Assembly (NCBI GenBank): GCA_029204225.1
Contig: CM055101.1
Coordinates: 7,873,316 to 7,937,315, forward strand
Direction of reading: 5' to 3'
Source: Diphasiastrum complanatum
Taxonomy: Eukaryota > Streptophyta > Lycopodiopsida > Lycopodiales > Lycopodiaceae
DNA length: 64,000 bases
Part shown: positions 19,845-31,890 of the stretch, one piece after another
Numbering within the stretch: the first letter of the stretch is position 1
How the letters are laid out: each line of letters opens with the position of its first letter
The notes under the pieces: model-generated
Database searches by the model: none
What the model saw: the letters and a program-made list of their open reading frames with translations, nothing else
Told to the model about the DNA's origin: nothing
Position numbers and translations under genes: made by a program

Positions 19845-20370
19845 TCAAAAGGGAGTACACATCGGATACTGCTATAAAAAATTGAATCTATAGCAGGATC
19901 AATTCACGCAATCAATATAAGGACTATGTGGCTATCATTGTAGAGAAGATAGTTCTTATCCGAGTAGAGAATTGTTGTAGCATATGACAATCACACATGA
20001 ACTACACATATAGACACTCAGCAGAATGCATCAGCAAGACCACGAAAGGAGAAAAGAAAACTCAACAAGTTTTCACTAAGCAAAACTTCCCATCAGAATT
20101 GTATATCTGCTATAGATATTGCATGTGTATATATACAATGTAGGTGATGATTACAAGATTCATTAATTCTAACTAATCATGGTGTTTATTTTTAAAACAC
20201 TGCGGATTCCATAAACGCTATCTCAATCGTGAGAGAGAATATTTCATTTTCTACTGATGAGAACTGGATCGAGTTGGTTGTGATTCGTCTTAGTTGATAC
20301 TAGGCTGATTCGAATATGGTTGGATGTGCTAAAAAATGTTTGTAGTTCATACTAAATTTAACAATCAACA
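19845..20370 (-). repeat. Presumed 5' LTR of element M
   Basis: Non-coding sequence directly beyond the primer site, where the 5' LTR must lie. No second LTR is in the window, so the outer border is a guess. Confidence 0.35.
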
Positions 20371-22200
20371 TGCATCCAACAACAACCCAAATACGTAAGT
20401 AGTTCCAAAGATTTTTTACCTTGCCTTGCAAAGGCAATAGTATGTGTTGAGGTTGGTCAATGGAGTTTAGAAGAAAGTCAACGTTGAAGGCTAATATGTG
20501 GTGGGGGTCTTAGCTTTTGAGGGCTGAACTATCGAACATGAACACAAGAGTGATGGAGATGGTGTGTGCATGAAAACTAAGAAAGGACAAAGTTAATAAA
20601 TACATTTTTTTAATCTCAAAGAAAAGAAATAGAATTTTACTAGATAATTTTATTTTCAATTGAACAATTTCACCATTAGGGCAAGGCCTTGGTGGTATAA
20701 TACCACAACGTTTCTTGTTTTGTTTTTCTAGCCCCACCTTGGCAATCTACCAAACATATTATCCTCCCTTACAGATACAGGAACGATAAACGTTATGCCC
20801 AAAATATATTCTGATCATCCAGAATTTGATGGAGGAAAGCAATCCTGTCTGCAAAAGCGACCATTTCGTTGGCTGTCATGCACGGCACCACATCAACAGG
20901 GTTATTGCATCTTGCCTTCGTCCTCTTTACTACTGTTCACACCAACCCAAAACTTGTGAGACTTATGTACGAAGAGGCAGGAATTCTTCTAGTATTCTAC
21001 AGAAAAGTCAAAACCCACATTGCGCTAGCGCTATGCTAAATGGCATATTAACCCAAAATATGACTCACCTGAATGTGTGGAAGCGCCTTGAGCTTTAAAT
21101 TCTGCAACCCAAGAGTTTTGTATATTCGTTTGTAGTCTCTGAATTGTGGCATGTCCCGCTTCAATTACGTTGTCCCAAATGTTTCCCAACCGACCCATTA
21201 CCATCGACATTCTTTCCAATCAACAACAGAAGACACAGAGGAATTGCAGAAGAGCGTTGTTGTTAGAGAGAATGTGGGTGAGTAGTATGAGGCCACTGAG
21301 CTCCTTCTATATGCGATGCCATTTCTCTAAATTTGTCGAGCGGTGAGGTGTGAAGGCCAAATTGGGCTGCAACCTTATCAGCTTAACTTGGCAGTAAAGA
21401 AACTTGACCTTTTGTTGACCTTCATATACTAAGCCGCCCAAGGGCTTTCCTACATTTAAGAACTCGGCCCCAGGGTTGTTTGTTCGATGCTGGGGTTGCT
21501 TAGGACATTAATATTCCTATAATAATATAATATATCCTCTTTAGTGCCCCTGGCCTCATGAAGGCGAGGGTACACACATTGTAATTCTTCCAATAGGGTA
21601 GTATGCTTGTATAGCCCACGGGTCGCCAGAAGAAGGAAATTCCATGATTTAAAATCTTTTAAAACATTGTTAAGATAAAGTTCAAAGACTTTTGAAAGCC
21701 CTCATGTAACCTTTACTTCTAGAGTTTGTCTTGTTAGATAGAAATTAATTGAGTTTACTGAAATATACAAACTCCAAATTTGCAAGTCACATTTAGATTA
21801 AATTGTACCAACTATTTGAGTGAGTTATCTCCGCAGTGCTGAACATGCTATTTATAGCCATGGAAGATGACTCACTTTCCTCTCTCTCTATGAGCCTTAT
21901 CCACCCACTGCTTACCACTATTTGAAACGTTGTTTCTTAGAGTCCTTTGGGACCTTTAACTTGTCCTTTGCGACTAATGTATTAGATGTGGGTCCTTGAT
22001 GAAAAATAATTATAAAAGTTGTCTAGAGTCTTTTGGTTTTGGGTCCCAAACTATAAATAATGGTAAATGTAGTCCATGCTCTCTTATTTTCAAGTCTCTT
22101 ACAAAGTTAGATTGTTGAAAGAAAAGGATTTATAAGATTTTGGAGGGGTTCGAGGTCACATGGACTCAATGTCTAGAGTCCATACTATCTAGAGTAGTAA
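20371..22200. other. Stretch without identified gene
   Basis: No transposon domain is recognised. One minus-strand segment (21050-21250) could be an exon: a 60-residue frame (GNIWDNVIEAGHATIQRLQ) ends near a good splice donor (CAG|GTGAGT, reading towards lower coordinates at about 21070). It has no second exon that I can see. 21400-22200 shows only AT-rich sequence. Confidence 0.3.
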
Positions 22201-22217
22201 GATGGGTGGCACTCCAT

Positions 22218-22480
22218 GAAAAAATATGAACTAAATAAATGTCAACTTGAATTTGTAACAGAGTTTTTGACATCATTGGAGCATAATTTACATATATGGC
22301 AATTGCTAGAACAAAGACAAAGAGAAGAAAAAGACAATTAATGGTTCAGGGAAATGATAATGCAGTTAGAGGATCAAAAATAAAAAACCCATAATTCAAT
22401 TGAAATAAAACAAAGTGATGATAGAAGAACTTCAAGAAATTTGTGAGCCAAACTAATTCCAATTGAAGTAGAACTTCAAC
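22218..22480 (+). pseudogene. Gag-like remnant upstream of gypsy protease
   Basis: Reads KKYELNKCQLEFVTEF and LLEQRQREEK, then stops and MIMQLEDQK; a helical, charged frame with several stops, in the position expected for Gag of the Ty3-gypsy element that follows. Confidence 0.35.
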
Positions 22481-22779
22481 ATTAAGCAAGAAGGATTGTG
22501 AAGGTCACTTGGTGAAAAATGAGCAGTTGTGTTTGCAAGGTCAAGTTATTTGGCAACAATAACACAAAATTTATAGTTTGATCAAGATCAACATAGCATA
22601 ACAAGATAGAATCAAAAGCTATTCAACACATGAAGATATCTAATCCTAATCTTGTAGATAGGTCTTACTTATTACCACTCTCCAATAGAGATAGAAGAAT
22701 CATACATCAAGTATTCTACTCACAAGTAGAAAAGAACTAAAAATAATATAGTATTCACTCCAGGCCTTCCAAAAGTAGA

Positions 22780-24114
22780 ATGCCACCAGGGAAAGACTTA
22801 ATGGTTACAAGAGCACAAAAGCAGAAAGAAACGGTAGCAGATCCAGTTCATGCTGATTCTATACCAATAACTGATATACCAACAACATTTGGAGTCTATC
22901 CAAATCTCCATGTCGAAAAGAGGAGATATCAAGATTTGAGGCAGTGGATTAAACAATTGCAAGAATAAGAGGAGCTTGAAGCCACTAAAGCTATAGTCGA
23001 AGTCCATTCTTCATCGGTGCATCCACTGAATAATCCACAAATAGATATGAATACTCAGTTGCATCATCATGAGGAATCCTTCAAGATGATTGAACCGGAA
23101 GTGCCGCAAACAGAACTCCTCATGAGTATTTTGTCTAGTAAGATCAATATTACATTAGGAGAATTTTTGAAGTCTATGCCAAACGCAAAGGAAGCATTAG
23201 AAGAGAAGTTAACTCAAACTGAACCAGAATTCCATCAAGAACCATTTTTTTGTGCTAGATTTGAAGAATCTAATGAAGTACTCCATGTCGGAGTAGCCTG
23301 GAAAAGTGAGCAAAAAAATATCACTCTGCCAATACAACATAGACAATTTTCTAAAGAAGCAGCCGTGATAGATGGAGGTTCGGGAGTTAACCTGATTTCT
23401 ACAAAGCTATGTGCAAAGTGGGGCCTTACAAAGATTAATCCTGCAGGTTTTGCCATTAAGTTGGCCGATCAAACGACAATTCGTCCATGGGAAATGGTTG
23501 AAGACATACTTGTCAAGATTGTCGGAGTCCAGTTTGTCATTACTTTTGTAGTAATGGAATTACCTGAAGCACCAAATCTCTACCAAGTCTTACTGGGATG
23601 CCCATGGTTACGAGTTGCGCAAGTAATTCATAACTAGGGTACCGGAAAATTCACTTTTGGAAATCGTGAACGTACAGTCAAGGTGGATCCTATAACTTGG
23701 ACTATCAAACCAGTGGCTCAAAAAGAGGATGATGATTCATCAACAGCAGATCATACCTGTGACCGACCAGTAAAAAATTGGGAAATTCATTATGACTCTC
23801 AAACTATTACTGTCAACTTGAATCAAGCTCTTGCAACAATTGATTGTACAGTAGGCTATATGTGTCAACAAGATAATCAGTACGACTTGAGCGAGATTTC
23901 ATTATTGGATCGAACTTTGGATACAACGACCACCTTTCCTTTGAATGTGCTGAATGTAGCTTGGATATCAATGGAACCCATACCAGATCCAATTAAAGAT
24001 GAACTGATTCATGTGAGTCATGCCTTGACTTATGATGACAATGCAAAACTTATTGATGAGCAAGTTCTAAATCACATGGATCCTACTAGATTTGGAGTAC
24101 GTGATATTCCATGA
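22780..24114 (+). pseudogene. Ty3-gypsy gag/pol segment with aspartic protease
   Basis: ATG 22780, with a stop at 22966-22968; same-strand frame resumes at 23017 and runs to 24114 with one TAG at 23635-23637 where a Trp codon is expected (VIHN*GTGKFTFG). The retropepsin motif is AVIDGGSGVNLIS, followed by LLGCPWLRVAQ. Plant gypsy proteases of the Tat/Athila side have the related form D-L-G-A-S-V-N-L, so DGGSGVN is a variant. A downstream acidic linker (VDPITWTIKPVAQ...) ends at 24114, where element E begins. RT is not found nearby. Confidence 0.75.
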
Positions 24115-24119
24115 ACCAA

Positions 24120-24769
24120 CAATAAGGATTTCAGATCATTCAAGATCCAATCCATGCCCCAAATCTTTGGTTACAATAAGGAGCAAACTAACAATCCTAC
24201 CAATGTAGAAAAATTAGCATCTACATACAAAGATGCAAACTCTAAGAGATAGTGATCAAACATGAACCAAAACATAAAATATGTTTGTTGTTCATACAAT
24301 TACAGTACCCTATTGTATTTCACACGTGTGGAACCGAAAATAGCAATAAAGGATCATTCTACACATAGAATTGCAAGATAACATCATGAGAGTGCACCAA
24401 TGAGTAATAGAACCCAAAGAGAACCATGTATAATGATGAAATGAGAGAGATAAGAGAGAATATGTGTCTCTCCACGAGTTACATACTTTTATAGAGTGTC
24501 CAAACCCTATTTGGCCACTTGGCTTTCCCTCCAAAATGTAAACCCTACTATTTTTGGGTCTAGATTCAATGTATCCAAATTTCAAATTTGAATCTCTCTC
24601 AAAATCGACTACCGACTTTCCCACACTTTCAAAAAGTGTTTATTGAGTGTATTTTAAACTAATATAACTTCGAAAAGTTTATCTCTAAGTCTAAAATGAG
24701 TTTTGGCCTCTTATTGACAATTTACCAAAATATGACTAAACTAGACTAAACTAGTTGAAATCTCTCACA
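24120..24769 (-). repeat. 3' LTR of element E
   Basis: Minus strand begins TGTGAGAGATTTCAACTAG; CACACGTGTG at 24321-24330. The stop codon of the upstream frame (TGA, 24767-24765) falls within its first five bases. Confidence 0.88.
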
Positions 24770-26273
24770 CTCCCTCTTCAACTAGTTTTGGCATAGTTTT
24801 GACAATAGAACTTTGATCCAACTTTAGAATGATCCTAAGTATAGATCTCCTTTCTAAGGTTCTAAAGTATCTTTCATAATTGATATAGAGAATAGTGTCC
24901 AAATTGGATGCTTCACTATTTCTTACATCAATTTTACACATCAAGATATAACTAGGACATGAAGAACCAAATAGAATGTGAGTGAAATAATTCCTCCATG
25001 CTTCAAACTTTAAGCTCTTTGGAAAATTATAGCAACCAAACAATAAATGTGAGTGATGACCATTTGCTTGCTTGTCTCCTCCAACTTTGTCCTTTCTTGA
25101 TATGTCTCCACCATAAAACTCCATGAATGAGCCTCCATCTCCATCTTGCCACAAGATATCATCAAACCTTGATGACTTGGCCATGAATGAGTGAAATAAT
25201 GAACCTCAAATAACTTCATCTCCATCAGCAAAACCAGCCAAGAATGCTAGTACAACTCCAACAATAAGATATTGCAAGACAATGTAGCTAGTTTGTCCAT
25301 ATCTTGACAATTTGCACAAATCCACATGAAATAGCTCAAACACGAGAAAGAACAAGTAGAGTAAACTTGACCAACACTTCCTTGCTTCTCTTTTGACCTT
25401 ACTTGAGTCTTCACACACCTGCAAAAATAGATCCAAAACATCTTTGCCAAATGACCCTCGTTTGATGCTCTTGACTAGCTCCAAATTGCCACCTTTCCTT
25501 TTGTGTTGTTGAAGCCCTTTGAGACCAACCTCTTGATCTTCCTCTTGAACATCAAAGTCATTGAACAGACTTTTTTTTCCAGATCCATTACTTGCTTTTC
25601 CAGTATGAAAACCATGAGAACCAATATCCACTTGCATAGCATCATCTACACAAGAAGATTCTCCAAAACATGTGAGTAAAGCAAAGTGAGTCACTTCCAC
25701 TTGCTTACCTTTCTCTTGATCATCAAAGATATCAAAGATATGAATATCTTCAGAACTTAACCTCTGGAAATACTCCCTCTCAAACATATGATCTAGATCC
25801 AACAAGATCTCATCAATGCTTGATCTCGATCTTCCATAAAGGTTAGTGAAAACAATGTCACCAATGTCACCATCATAAATCAAAAGATAGATTCCAAACT
25901 TTCCATCCAACATGAAGTAGAGTAGGTGAAGATGAGTATCAAACCTAATAAATCCAGCCCTCTTGAGTCCATAAAAAACCTCAATAAGCTCACCAATGAG
26001 ATCTCCCTTGCCTTGAAGAAATTGCCTCTCGATTTGCTCCATGTAGTCTTCTCCAACCAACCTTTTGCCATCTTGATCATGAGTGATCAATTCACAATCA
26101 TAGAATCCTTTGAGTTGACGAAGAGATGTGAGATCCATGCCTTGGATCTTCCCAAGAACCAATCTTCCATTGCTCTTTCCTTCATAAGACTCCCTCTTAA
26201 TGATTGCATCATAAGGAGTAGAAGCCTCAAAAACATTAGAAGCCATGAAAAAAATGAGTAGTACCTTCCACAT
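24765..26273 (-). pseudogene. Element E: unrecognised long reading frame (about 500 codons, one stop)
   Basis: Two open stretches in the same frame: 26273-25206 (355 residues) and 25184-24765 (139 residues), split only by a TGA at 25208-25206. Features: a hydrophobic N-terminus (MWKVLLIFFMASNVF), acidic middle with LLIYDGDIGDIVFTNL and SSIDEILLDLDHMF, a lysine-rich patch, FLQVCEDSSKVKREARK, a hydrophobic segment (YIVLQYLIVGVVLAFLAGFA), then DDILWQDGDGGSFMEFYGGD and CKIDVRNSEASNLDTILYIN. No integrase, RT or RNase H motif is present. Parts recur at 56860-57322 and 58900-59626, so the frame is a family trait. Function unknown; confidence is in the shared frame, not in a role. Confidence 0.6.
24770..24780 (-). 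other. Polypurine tract of element E, inside coding sequence
   Basis: Minus strand GAAGAGGGAG precedes the LTR and at the same time encodes the Glu-Glu-Gly end of the unknown frame (LVEEGV-stop). Confidence 0.65.
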
Positions 26274-26325
26274 AAGGATGATTGAAGTACTCTCTTTTTT
26301 TAAAAAAGAGCTTCTACTCAGTGTT

Positions 26326-26655
26326 TTAGGTACTCTTCACATACTTCTCTTTTTCTTGACTTGTGACTATCTCCCTCACCAAGTCTCTTGATAGAACCAT
26401 TTGATCTACTTTCTTTATGGCTGCAAAAATGACTTTCTTGGACTCATCACAAAGTAATGTAGAAGAACCACCTCCTTCATGAATGCACCTAGCAACATCT
26501 TTTTCCATATGATCAAAGAAATCATTAGCAACAATCTTTTCCAAGGAAGAACCTTCACCTCCATTGATGAAGTTAGCTCTTTCCTCAACTTTTGCATGCT
26601 TGCACTTGCCATGAAGAACCATTGAAACACCATCATTATCCTCAAGACTAGCCAA
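26326..26655 (-). pseudogene. Element E: unrecognised segment between protease and long frame
   Basis: A 109-residue frame (MASLEDNDGVSMVLHGKC, EKIVANDFFDHMEKDVARC) in a frame different from both neighbours. It sits where the pre-integrase and integrase domains would be, but shows none of their motifs. It could be a coding fragment or chance. Confidence 0.35.
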
Positions 26656-26768
26656 GTTAGCACAAGATGAACATCTCCAAGAAGCATATTAGATCTTGAC
26701 CTAGATCTAGCATAAGGAAGCTTTTTAGACTTTGCATAAGATCCACAAATCTTATTGATGCTAAAAGG

Positions 26769-27344
26769 TCACTTTGGAAAGTTGAGACTAATCTCCTTTT
26801 CCATTCCATCTTTTTTGTTAGCCATAACAAAAGCATCAAGCTTGAAAATTCTACCTTGTCTATTGCCCCTAGCAACCAAGATTTCTTCCTTTGTAATGAA
26901 ACAAGCATCACCATCAAACTTTACCATGTATCCTTTCTCTATCATCTGACCAACACTTAGCAAATTCTTTGAAAGTGAAGGAATGTAAAGAACACCATCA
27001 AGTCTTGCTTTCCTATTAGTAGAGAGACAAATAGGAATCGAACCAATACCTTCAATCACACACTCACCACCATTGGCCATGTGAACTGCTTTCTTGGCTC
27101 CATCGTAAGTGACCAAAGAAGTAAAGAACTCCTTGTGACTAGTCATGTGTGAACTAGCTCCACTATCAATCCACCATGAATCTTTGTCACCTTCACTTGA
27201 TTTTGGACTTGAAGGACACATCAAAAGATAATCATCACCACCTAGATCCTCATCATTAGTAGTAAAGTTGATTTTCTTGCTACCTTCATCTCTTTGCTTC
27301 TTCAAACATTCATTTGCATAATGCCCTTTGATTCCACAATAAAA
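26769..27344 (-). pseudogene. Element E: protease with C-terminal knuckle remnant
   Basis: In frame with the gag part above it: knuckle remnant FYCGIKGHYANEC, whose first Cys codon is TGA (27345-27347), then protease DSWWIDSGASSHMTSHKEFF (DSGA motif near 27165), GIGSIPICL and VLYIPSLSKNLLSVGQMIEK. The frame ends at 26769 with no integrase. Confidence 0.75.
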
Positions 27345-28078
27345 TCATTTTAACTTTGAATTATCTTTCTTTTTGCCAAAAGAAGAAGTTTCACCTTGAT
27401 CTTGCCCTTTAGACCACTTGCCTTTGCCTTTGCCCTTGAACTTGCCTTTGATGAACATAGCATCCTCTTCATAATGAGATGTCGATGTAAATCCACCTCC
27501 TCTTGATTGAAGCCTATACTCCTCATTCACCAAGATCTCTTGCAAATCCACAATACTTGGCAAAGTCTTTTGAATAGCAAAACTTTTAACAAGATTAGCA
27601 TGATCATCCAACAAGCCATTAAGTATAACTTGAACAAGTTCTGCCTCCTTAATGCTCTCATCAATACATGCTAACTCATCATTAAATGCTTTAACCCTCA
27701 AAACAAAAGCATGAGTACTCTCTTCCTTTTTTGAAAACTTTGAAAGATTTGCCTCCTAAGAGTAAGCACTCTTGATGTAGACTTGGATTCATAAAGCTTC
27801 TTCAAAGCTCCCCAAGCCTCCAAAGATGACGTGCACTTATCAACTTCCTTGAGAAGTTCATTGGTAACATTCATCTTAATCAAGTGTAGAGCTTTCTTTG
27901 CTCTCTTGTCATACCTCACTTGATCTTGAGGTGCTTGAGGCCTCTCCTCCACACCTGCAACAATATCCATCAACTCATTTATCTCCAATAAGGACTCCAT
28001 CCTCACCTTCCAAGTAGATTAGTTGATTGAGGTAAGCCTATCATTGCTCTTCAACATAAATCCACCACTTGTAGCCAT
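27345..28078 (-). pseudogene. Element E: gag
   Basis: ATG 28078 (MATSGGFMLKSNDRLTSIN), one stop (TAA in place of the Tyr of the SxNYSTWK motif), then WKVRMESLLEINELMDIV and UBN2 KMNVTNELLKEVDKCTSSLE. A frameshift near 27700 leads to the second half (ILNGLLDDHANLVKSFAIQ, then a Gly/Lys-rich linker GKFKGKGKGKWSKG). Confidence 0.75.
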
Positions 28079-28586
28079 GTTGCAATGACCTAATGTTATT
28101 ATTTCAACCTATTCCAATGCACAAGCACTCTCTTGAATGTCAACAAATGAACTCAAGGAGAAATCACAAATATATGGAACCTCTCAAATCTCTTCTAGCA
28201 CTTCTAACTAGAAAATCGACACCTAGAATAGTGAGATCTTGATCAACCTATGATCTATCATCAATTTAATGATTCTTGCCACTTAATAAGATTGAAACAC
28301 ACTCAAATGAAGTTCAGTAACCTCACAAACTAGAAATCCAATCAAAATTAGGGTCTTGACAAAACCACAAAAAAATGAAGATCTCAAATTCTACATGCAA
28401 TTTCTAGAAACCTGATATATCTTCTTGTAGACTCCAATGAGACCTTCCTAATGCACCAAAAATCATCTCAACACATGCAAAAATGCTGATTTTTGAGTAG
28501 AAATCAATCTAGCATGCTCTAGCATTGGTAACTCCTCCAAATCCTTGCTAAAGATGGCTGATCCTTTCATAACCTGACACACAAGA

Positions 28587-28598
28587 GCTCTGATACCA
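28587..28598 (-). other. Primer-binding site of element E
   Basis: GCTCTGATACCA on the plus strand abuts the 5' LTR at 28599; 28079-28586 is the leader, without a reading frame. Confidence 0.88.
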
Positions 28599-29247
28599 TG
28601 TGAAGGATTTCAGATCATCCAAGATCCAATCCATGTCCCAAATCTTTGGTTACAATAAGGAGCAAACAACAATCCTGCCAATGTAGAAAAATCAACATCT
28701 ACATACAAAATGAGATGCAAACTCTAAGAGATACTGATAAAAAATGAACCAAAACATAAAATATGTTTTTTGTCCATACAATTACAGTACCCTACTATAT
28801 TTCACACATGTGAAACCAAAAATAACAATAAAGGATCATCTTACACATAGAATTGCAAGATAACATCATGAGAGTGCATCAATGAGTAGTAGAACCCAAA
28901 GAGAACCATGTATAATGATGAAATAAGAGAGAGAAGAGAGAAGATGTGTCTCTCCACTAGTTACATCCTTTTATAGAGTGTCCAAACCCTATTTGGCCAC
29001 TTGGCTTTCCCTCCAAAATGTAAACCCTACTATTTTTGGGTCTAGATTCAATGTACCCCGAAGTTCAAATTTGAATCTCTCTCAAACTCGACTACCAACT
29101 TTCCCACACTTTCAAAAAGTGTTTATTGAATGTATTTTAAACTAACTTCAAAAAGTTTATCTCTAAGTCTAAAATGAGTTTTGGCCTCTTATTGACAATT
29201 TACCAAAAAATGACTAAACTAGACTAAACTAGTTGAAATCTCTCACA
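28599..29247 (-). repeat. 5' LTR of element E
   Basis: Plus-strand edges TGTGAAGGATTTCAG and GAAATCTCTCACA; holds CACACATGTG near 28803 and a pair of CACTTTCAAAAAGTG hairpin bases. Confidence 0.88.
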
Positions 29248-29261
29248 TACATTATGTAGAT

Positions 29262-30164
29262 GTGTCATATCCGCTATTTTGGCGTTTGTATTGTGGTTGG
29301 AAAGAGGCCTTCCAACAACAGGTGAAACAAACAGAACAACATATTCTTACCAGAGGCCAGAAGGAGTTTCATGACTTATGGCATTTTGGAATTTTGGAAT
29401 TTTGTGGCTATAGCCATGCAATAGGCACAAGAATTTCTCATTAACAAGCAATAACAACCCAATATGGCCACTCCACTCCTCGATGACCAATCACCATCAA
29501 AGAGGAGATTCAAAACTTTCTAAAACAACATCCACATGAATCTTCGAGGGGTGGCTGGGGTATGAAGTTTAAGACATCAGAGATTGAAGCCAGCAAGGAG
29601 TTTTACAAGCTGTCAGTTTTGGGAGAGCAACCACCATGGCGTCGAACAGTATTTGAGAAAACTCCAAATTCCATCTGGAGTTATGTGGCAAGCTCGCGCC
29701 AACTAAGGGTGGATCCTTATTATGTGTCCATGCTAAGAAGGAATCAATGAAAGGGTGTGCCAGTGGATAGAATCACCATCCACATACCAAATTGGCCGAT
29801 CATCCATCAGAAATATGTTTTTTTGTAGACTTCCATAGGGCCCTTCAAGCCTATGCGCAAGAATATATTCTTTCACCAGCTCTGGCGATCAGACAGTCAG
29901 CTATATTCTCAAAAGGCTTGGCTCAATTGACATCCATAACGACAAGATGAGGCGACTATTTGCCGACATTGTGTTTTGATCCTAATCTTCCAATGGCATC
30001 ATATAAGGTTTCCAATCAACTACCAATAGCTCAACTGTACTACCATGCGGCCATGTTGGGTGGATCATGGGAGCAAAAGTTTATTTCCTAGAAAACATCG
30101 AATTGGTACCATCTTATAAAGGTCAAAAGTAATAATATCACGAGGTGTCATGGGACCGCCATAT
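29262..30164 (+). pseudogene. Unrecognised reading frame before a gypsy-like LTR (copy K1)
   Basis: Stop-laden plus-strand coding remnant: HFGILEFCGYSHAIGTRIS, IQNFLKQHPHESSRGGWG, then PNSIWSYVASSRQLRVDPYY, and near the end LPIAQLYYHAAMLGGSWEQ. The last motif recurs at 56100-56280. It lies just upstream of TGTTGGAGGGTTT, the start of a putative 3' LTR, so it may be an extra 3' frame of a gypsy element. No family recognised. Confidence 0.4.
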
Positions 30165-30385
<221 letters not shown>

Positions 30386-30441
30386 AATTTTTACCTTCAC
30401 TTGAGTAGTGTTAATGGATGTAGTTTTATTCTTAGTCTTAG

Positions 30442-30890
30442 ATGTGGATCATAAGCATGTGCTTGATTATGGACTATGATATCACTCCCATGGGAACGAA
30501 TCTCCGTGTGGAAATAGTGGAAGAGTTGCTGTTTACTCCAATGATTGAAAAATTTGAAGAGGACTTGCATTTGAGAAGTTTATTTCCAGATTACATACCA
30601 GTAGGAGAGGCGCATTTGTCCACAATGGTCAATTTGTTTACTGTAGAAGTTACTCGGGAGTCACGGAAAGTGAGAGTTTCTTGTCCATCAGAGGCTGAGC
30701 ATTCAGAAGACAGGGATACAACAAAAAAGATAATGATGCAATGGCCAAAGAACTTTTCAAAAATCATTGAGGAGTCTCGTACTTTAAAAGAGGAACCATC
30801 TTGTTTAAATCCTACGTAGGTCACTTGGGAGAAGATGATTCATATCAATTTGGGAACGTGGTGGCCTACCGTTTGTAAGCAATGGCTGCC
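30442..30890 (+). pseudogene. Ty3-gypsy protease-RT linker region
   Basis: Contains VEELLFTPMIEKFEEDLHL, SLFPDYIPVGEAHLST and a Glu-rich end (EESRTLKEEPSCL). The element on the minus strand at 50890-51401 has close counterparts of each motif between protease and RT, which fixes the position of this fragment in a gypsy polyprotein. RT itself is missing; the integrase follows directly. Confidence 0.65.
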
Positions 30891-30939
30891 TATTGCAAGG
30901 ATTTTGATGCTTGTGAAAGGCAAGGAGGCCGGTACCCAC

Positions 30940-31890
30940 CATGGATTATCCATTGTTGCCTCTGCAACTGATTAAACCATTCCAAAGGTGGATTTTATTG
31001 GGAAAATTAATCCATCGTCCAAGAATGGCCCATGTTTACATTGTGGTAGCTACTGATTAGGCTACCAAATGGGCCGAGGCAAAGGCTTTACGCGATGACA
31101 TTGCAAAGTCGACAGCTAAATTCATATTTTAAAATATTCTAACGAGGTTTGGTTGTCCTTTGGAGATGATCGAGGACCGCATTTTATTAATGACGTGATT
31201 GTAGGGTTAATGTATTTGTTTAGGATTGTACACAAGACGTCAACCTCTTACTATCCGTAGGGCAATGGACATGCTAAGGCTACCAACAAGATTCTAAAGA
31301 GTATTCTTGGGAAGCAAGTGTTGGAGAAAGGTGGCTCTTGGCATGCTTTTCTACAACCAGCATTATGGGCCTATCACATTGCTCACAAGACATCCATGGA
31401 TTTTACACCCTTTCAATTGGTGTATGGTGCAGACGCTTCAATGTCATATGAATTCATTCTACCAACTTTACAAGTATAGGCTGCTATAACATGTGGCCAG
31501 ATGAGATTTTGCATGATCGGCTGCATGTTTTGGAGAAGCTAAAAGAACATCGCGGTCATGCTTATTGGCAGAATTGGATAGCTAAACAACATCAAGTGTG
31601 ATGGTTTAATCACCATATACATGAACGAAAATTGGAAAAGGGCAACTTGGTGTTGTACTACCTAGACAACATTACAAATACTTTGAAGTCCAAGGACAAC
31701 ATTCGAAAGAACCGTATCAGATTTTGGATATGTTTGGTAATAATGTGCTGATTTCAGGGCATCATCCGTCGAGTATTCCTTTCGTTGTCAACAACAAATT
31801 GTATTATCCTCATGAAGCAAAGATGGATGCTAATAGAGGTTTAATCTATTTATTGTTTGATATTGTCCAAGTAGGAATTGCTTTTAATTG
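30940..31890 (+). pseudogene. Ty3-gypsy integrase remnant
   Basis: Motifs in order: MDYPLLPLQLIKPFQRW, ATKWAEAKALRDDIAKSTAK (after the first catalytic Asp region, with TD*ATKW), FINDVI and YYP*GNGHAKATNKILKSIL (second Asp/Glu region), WAYHIAHKTSMDFTPFQLVYG. A C-terminal part follows with a frameshift (YQILDMFGNNVLISGHHPSS). Multiple stops. The RT and RNase H that should precede integrase are deleted. Confidence 0.7.

Larger units (their letters stand above)
24120..29247 (-). mobile_element. Element E: complete non-autonomous copia-derived LTR element (about 5.13 kb)
   Basis: LTRs of 650 and 649 bp, primer site, Gag, broken zinc knuckle, protease, then about 1.9 kb of unrecognised coding sequence and a purine tract. 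Integrase, RT and RNase H are absent. The left edge is degenerate (CAATAAGG in place of TGTGAAGG) and no clean target duplication is seen (ACCAA versus TACAT). The LTR pair differs at a few percent of positions by eye. Confidence 0.85.

Noticed and set aside
24115-24119. Target-site duplication for element E
   Set aside because: ACCAA on the left and TACAT on the right do not match; the left LTR edge is degenerate.
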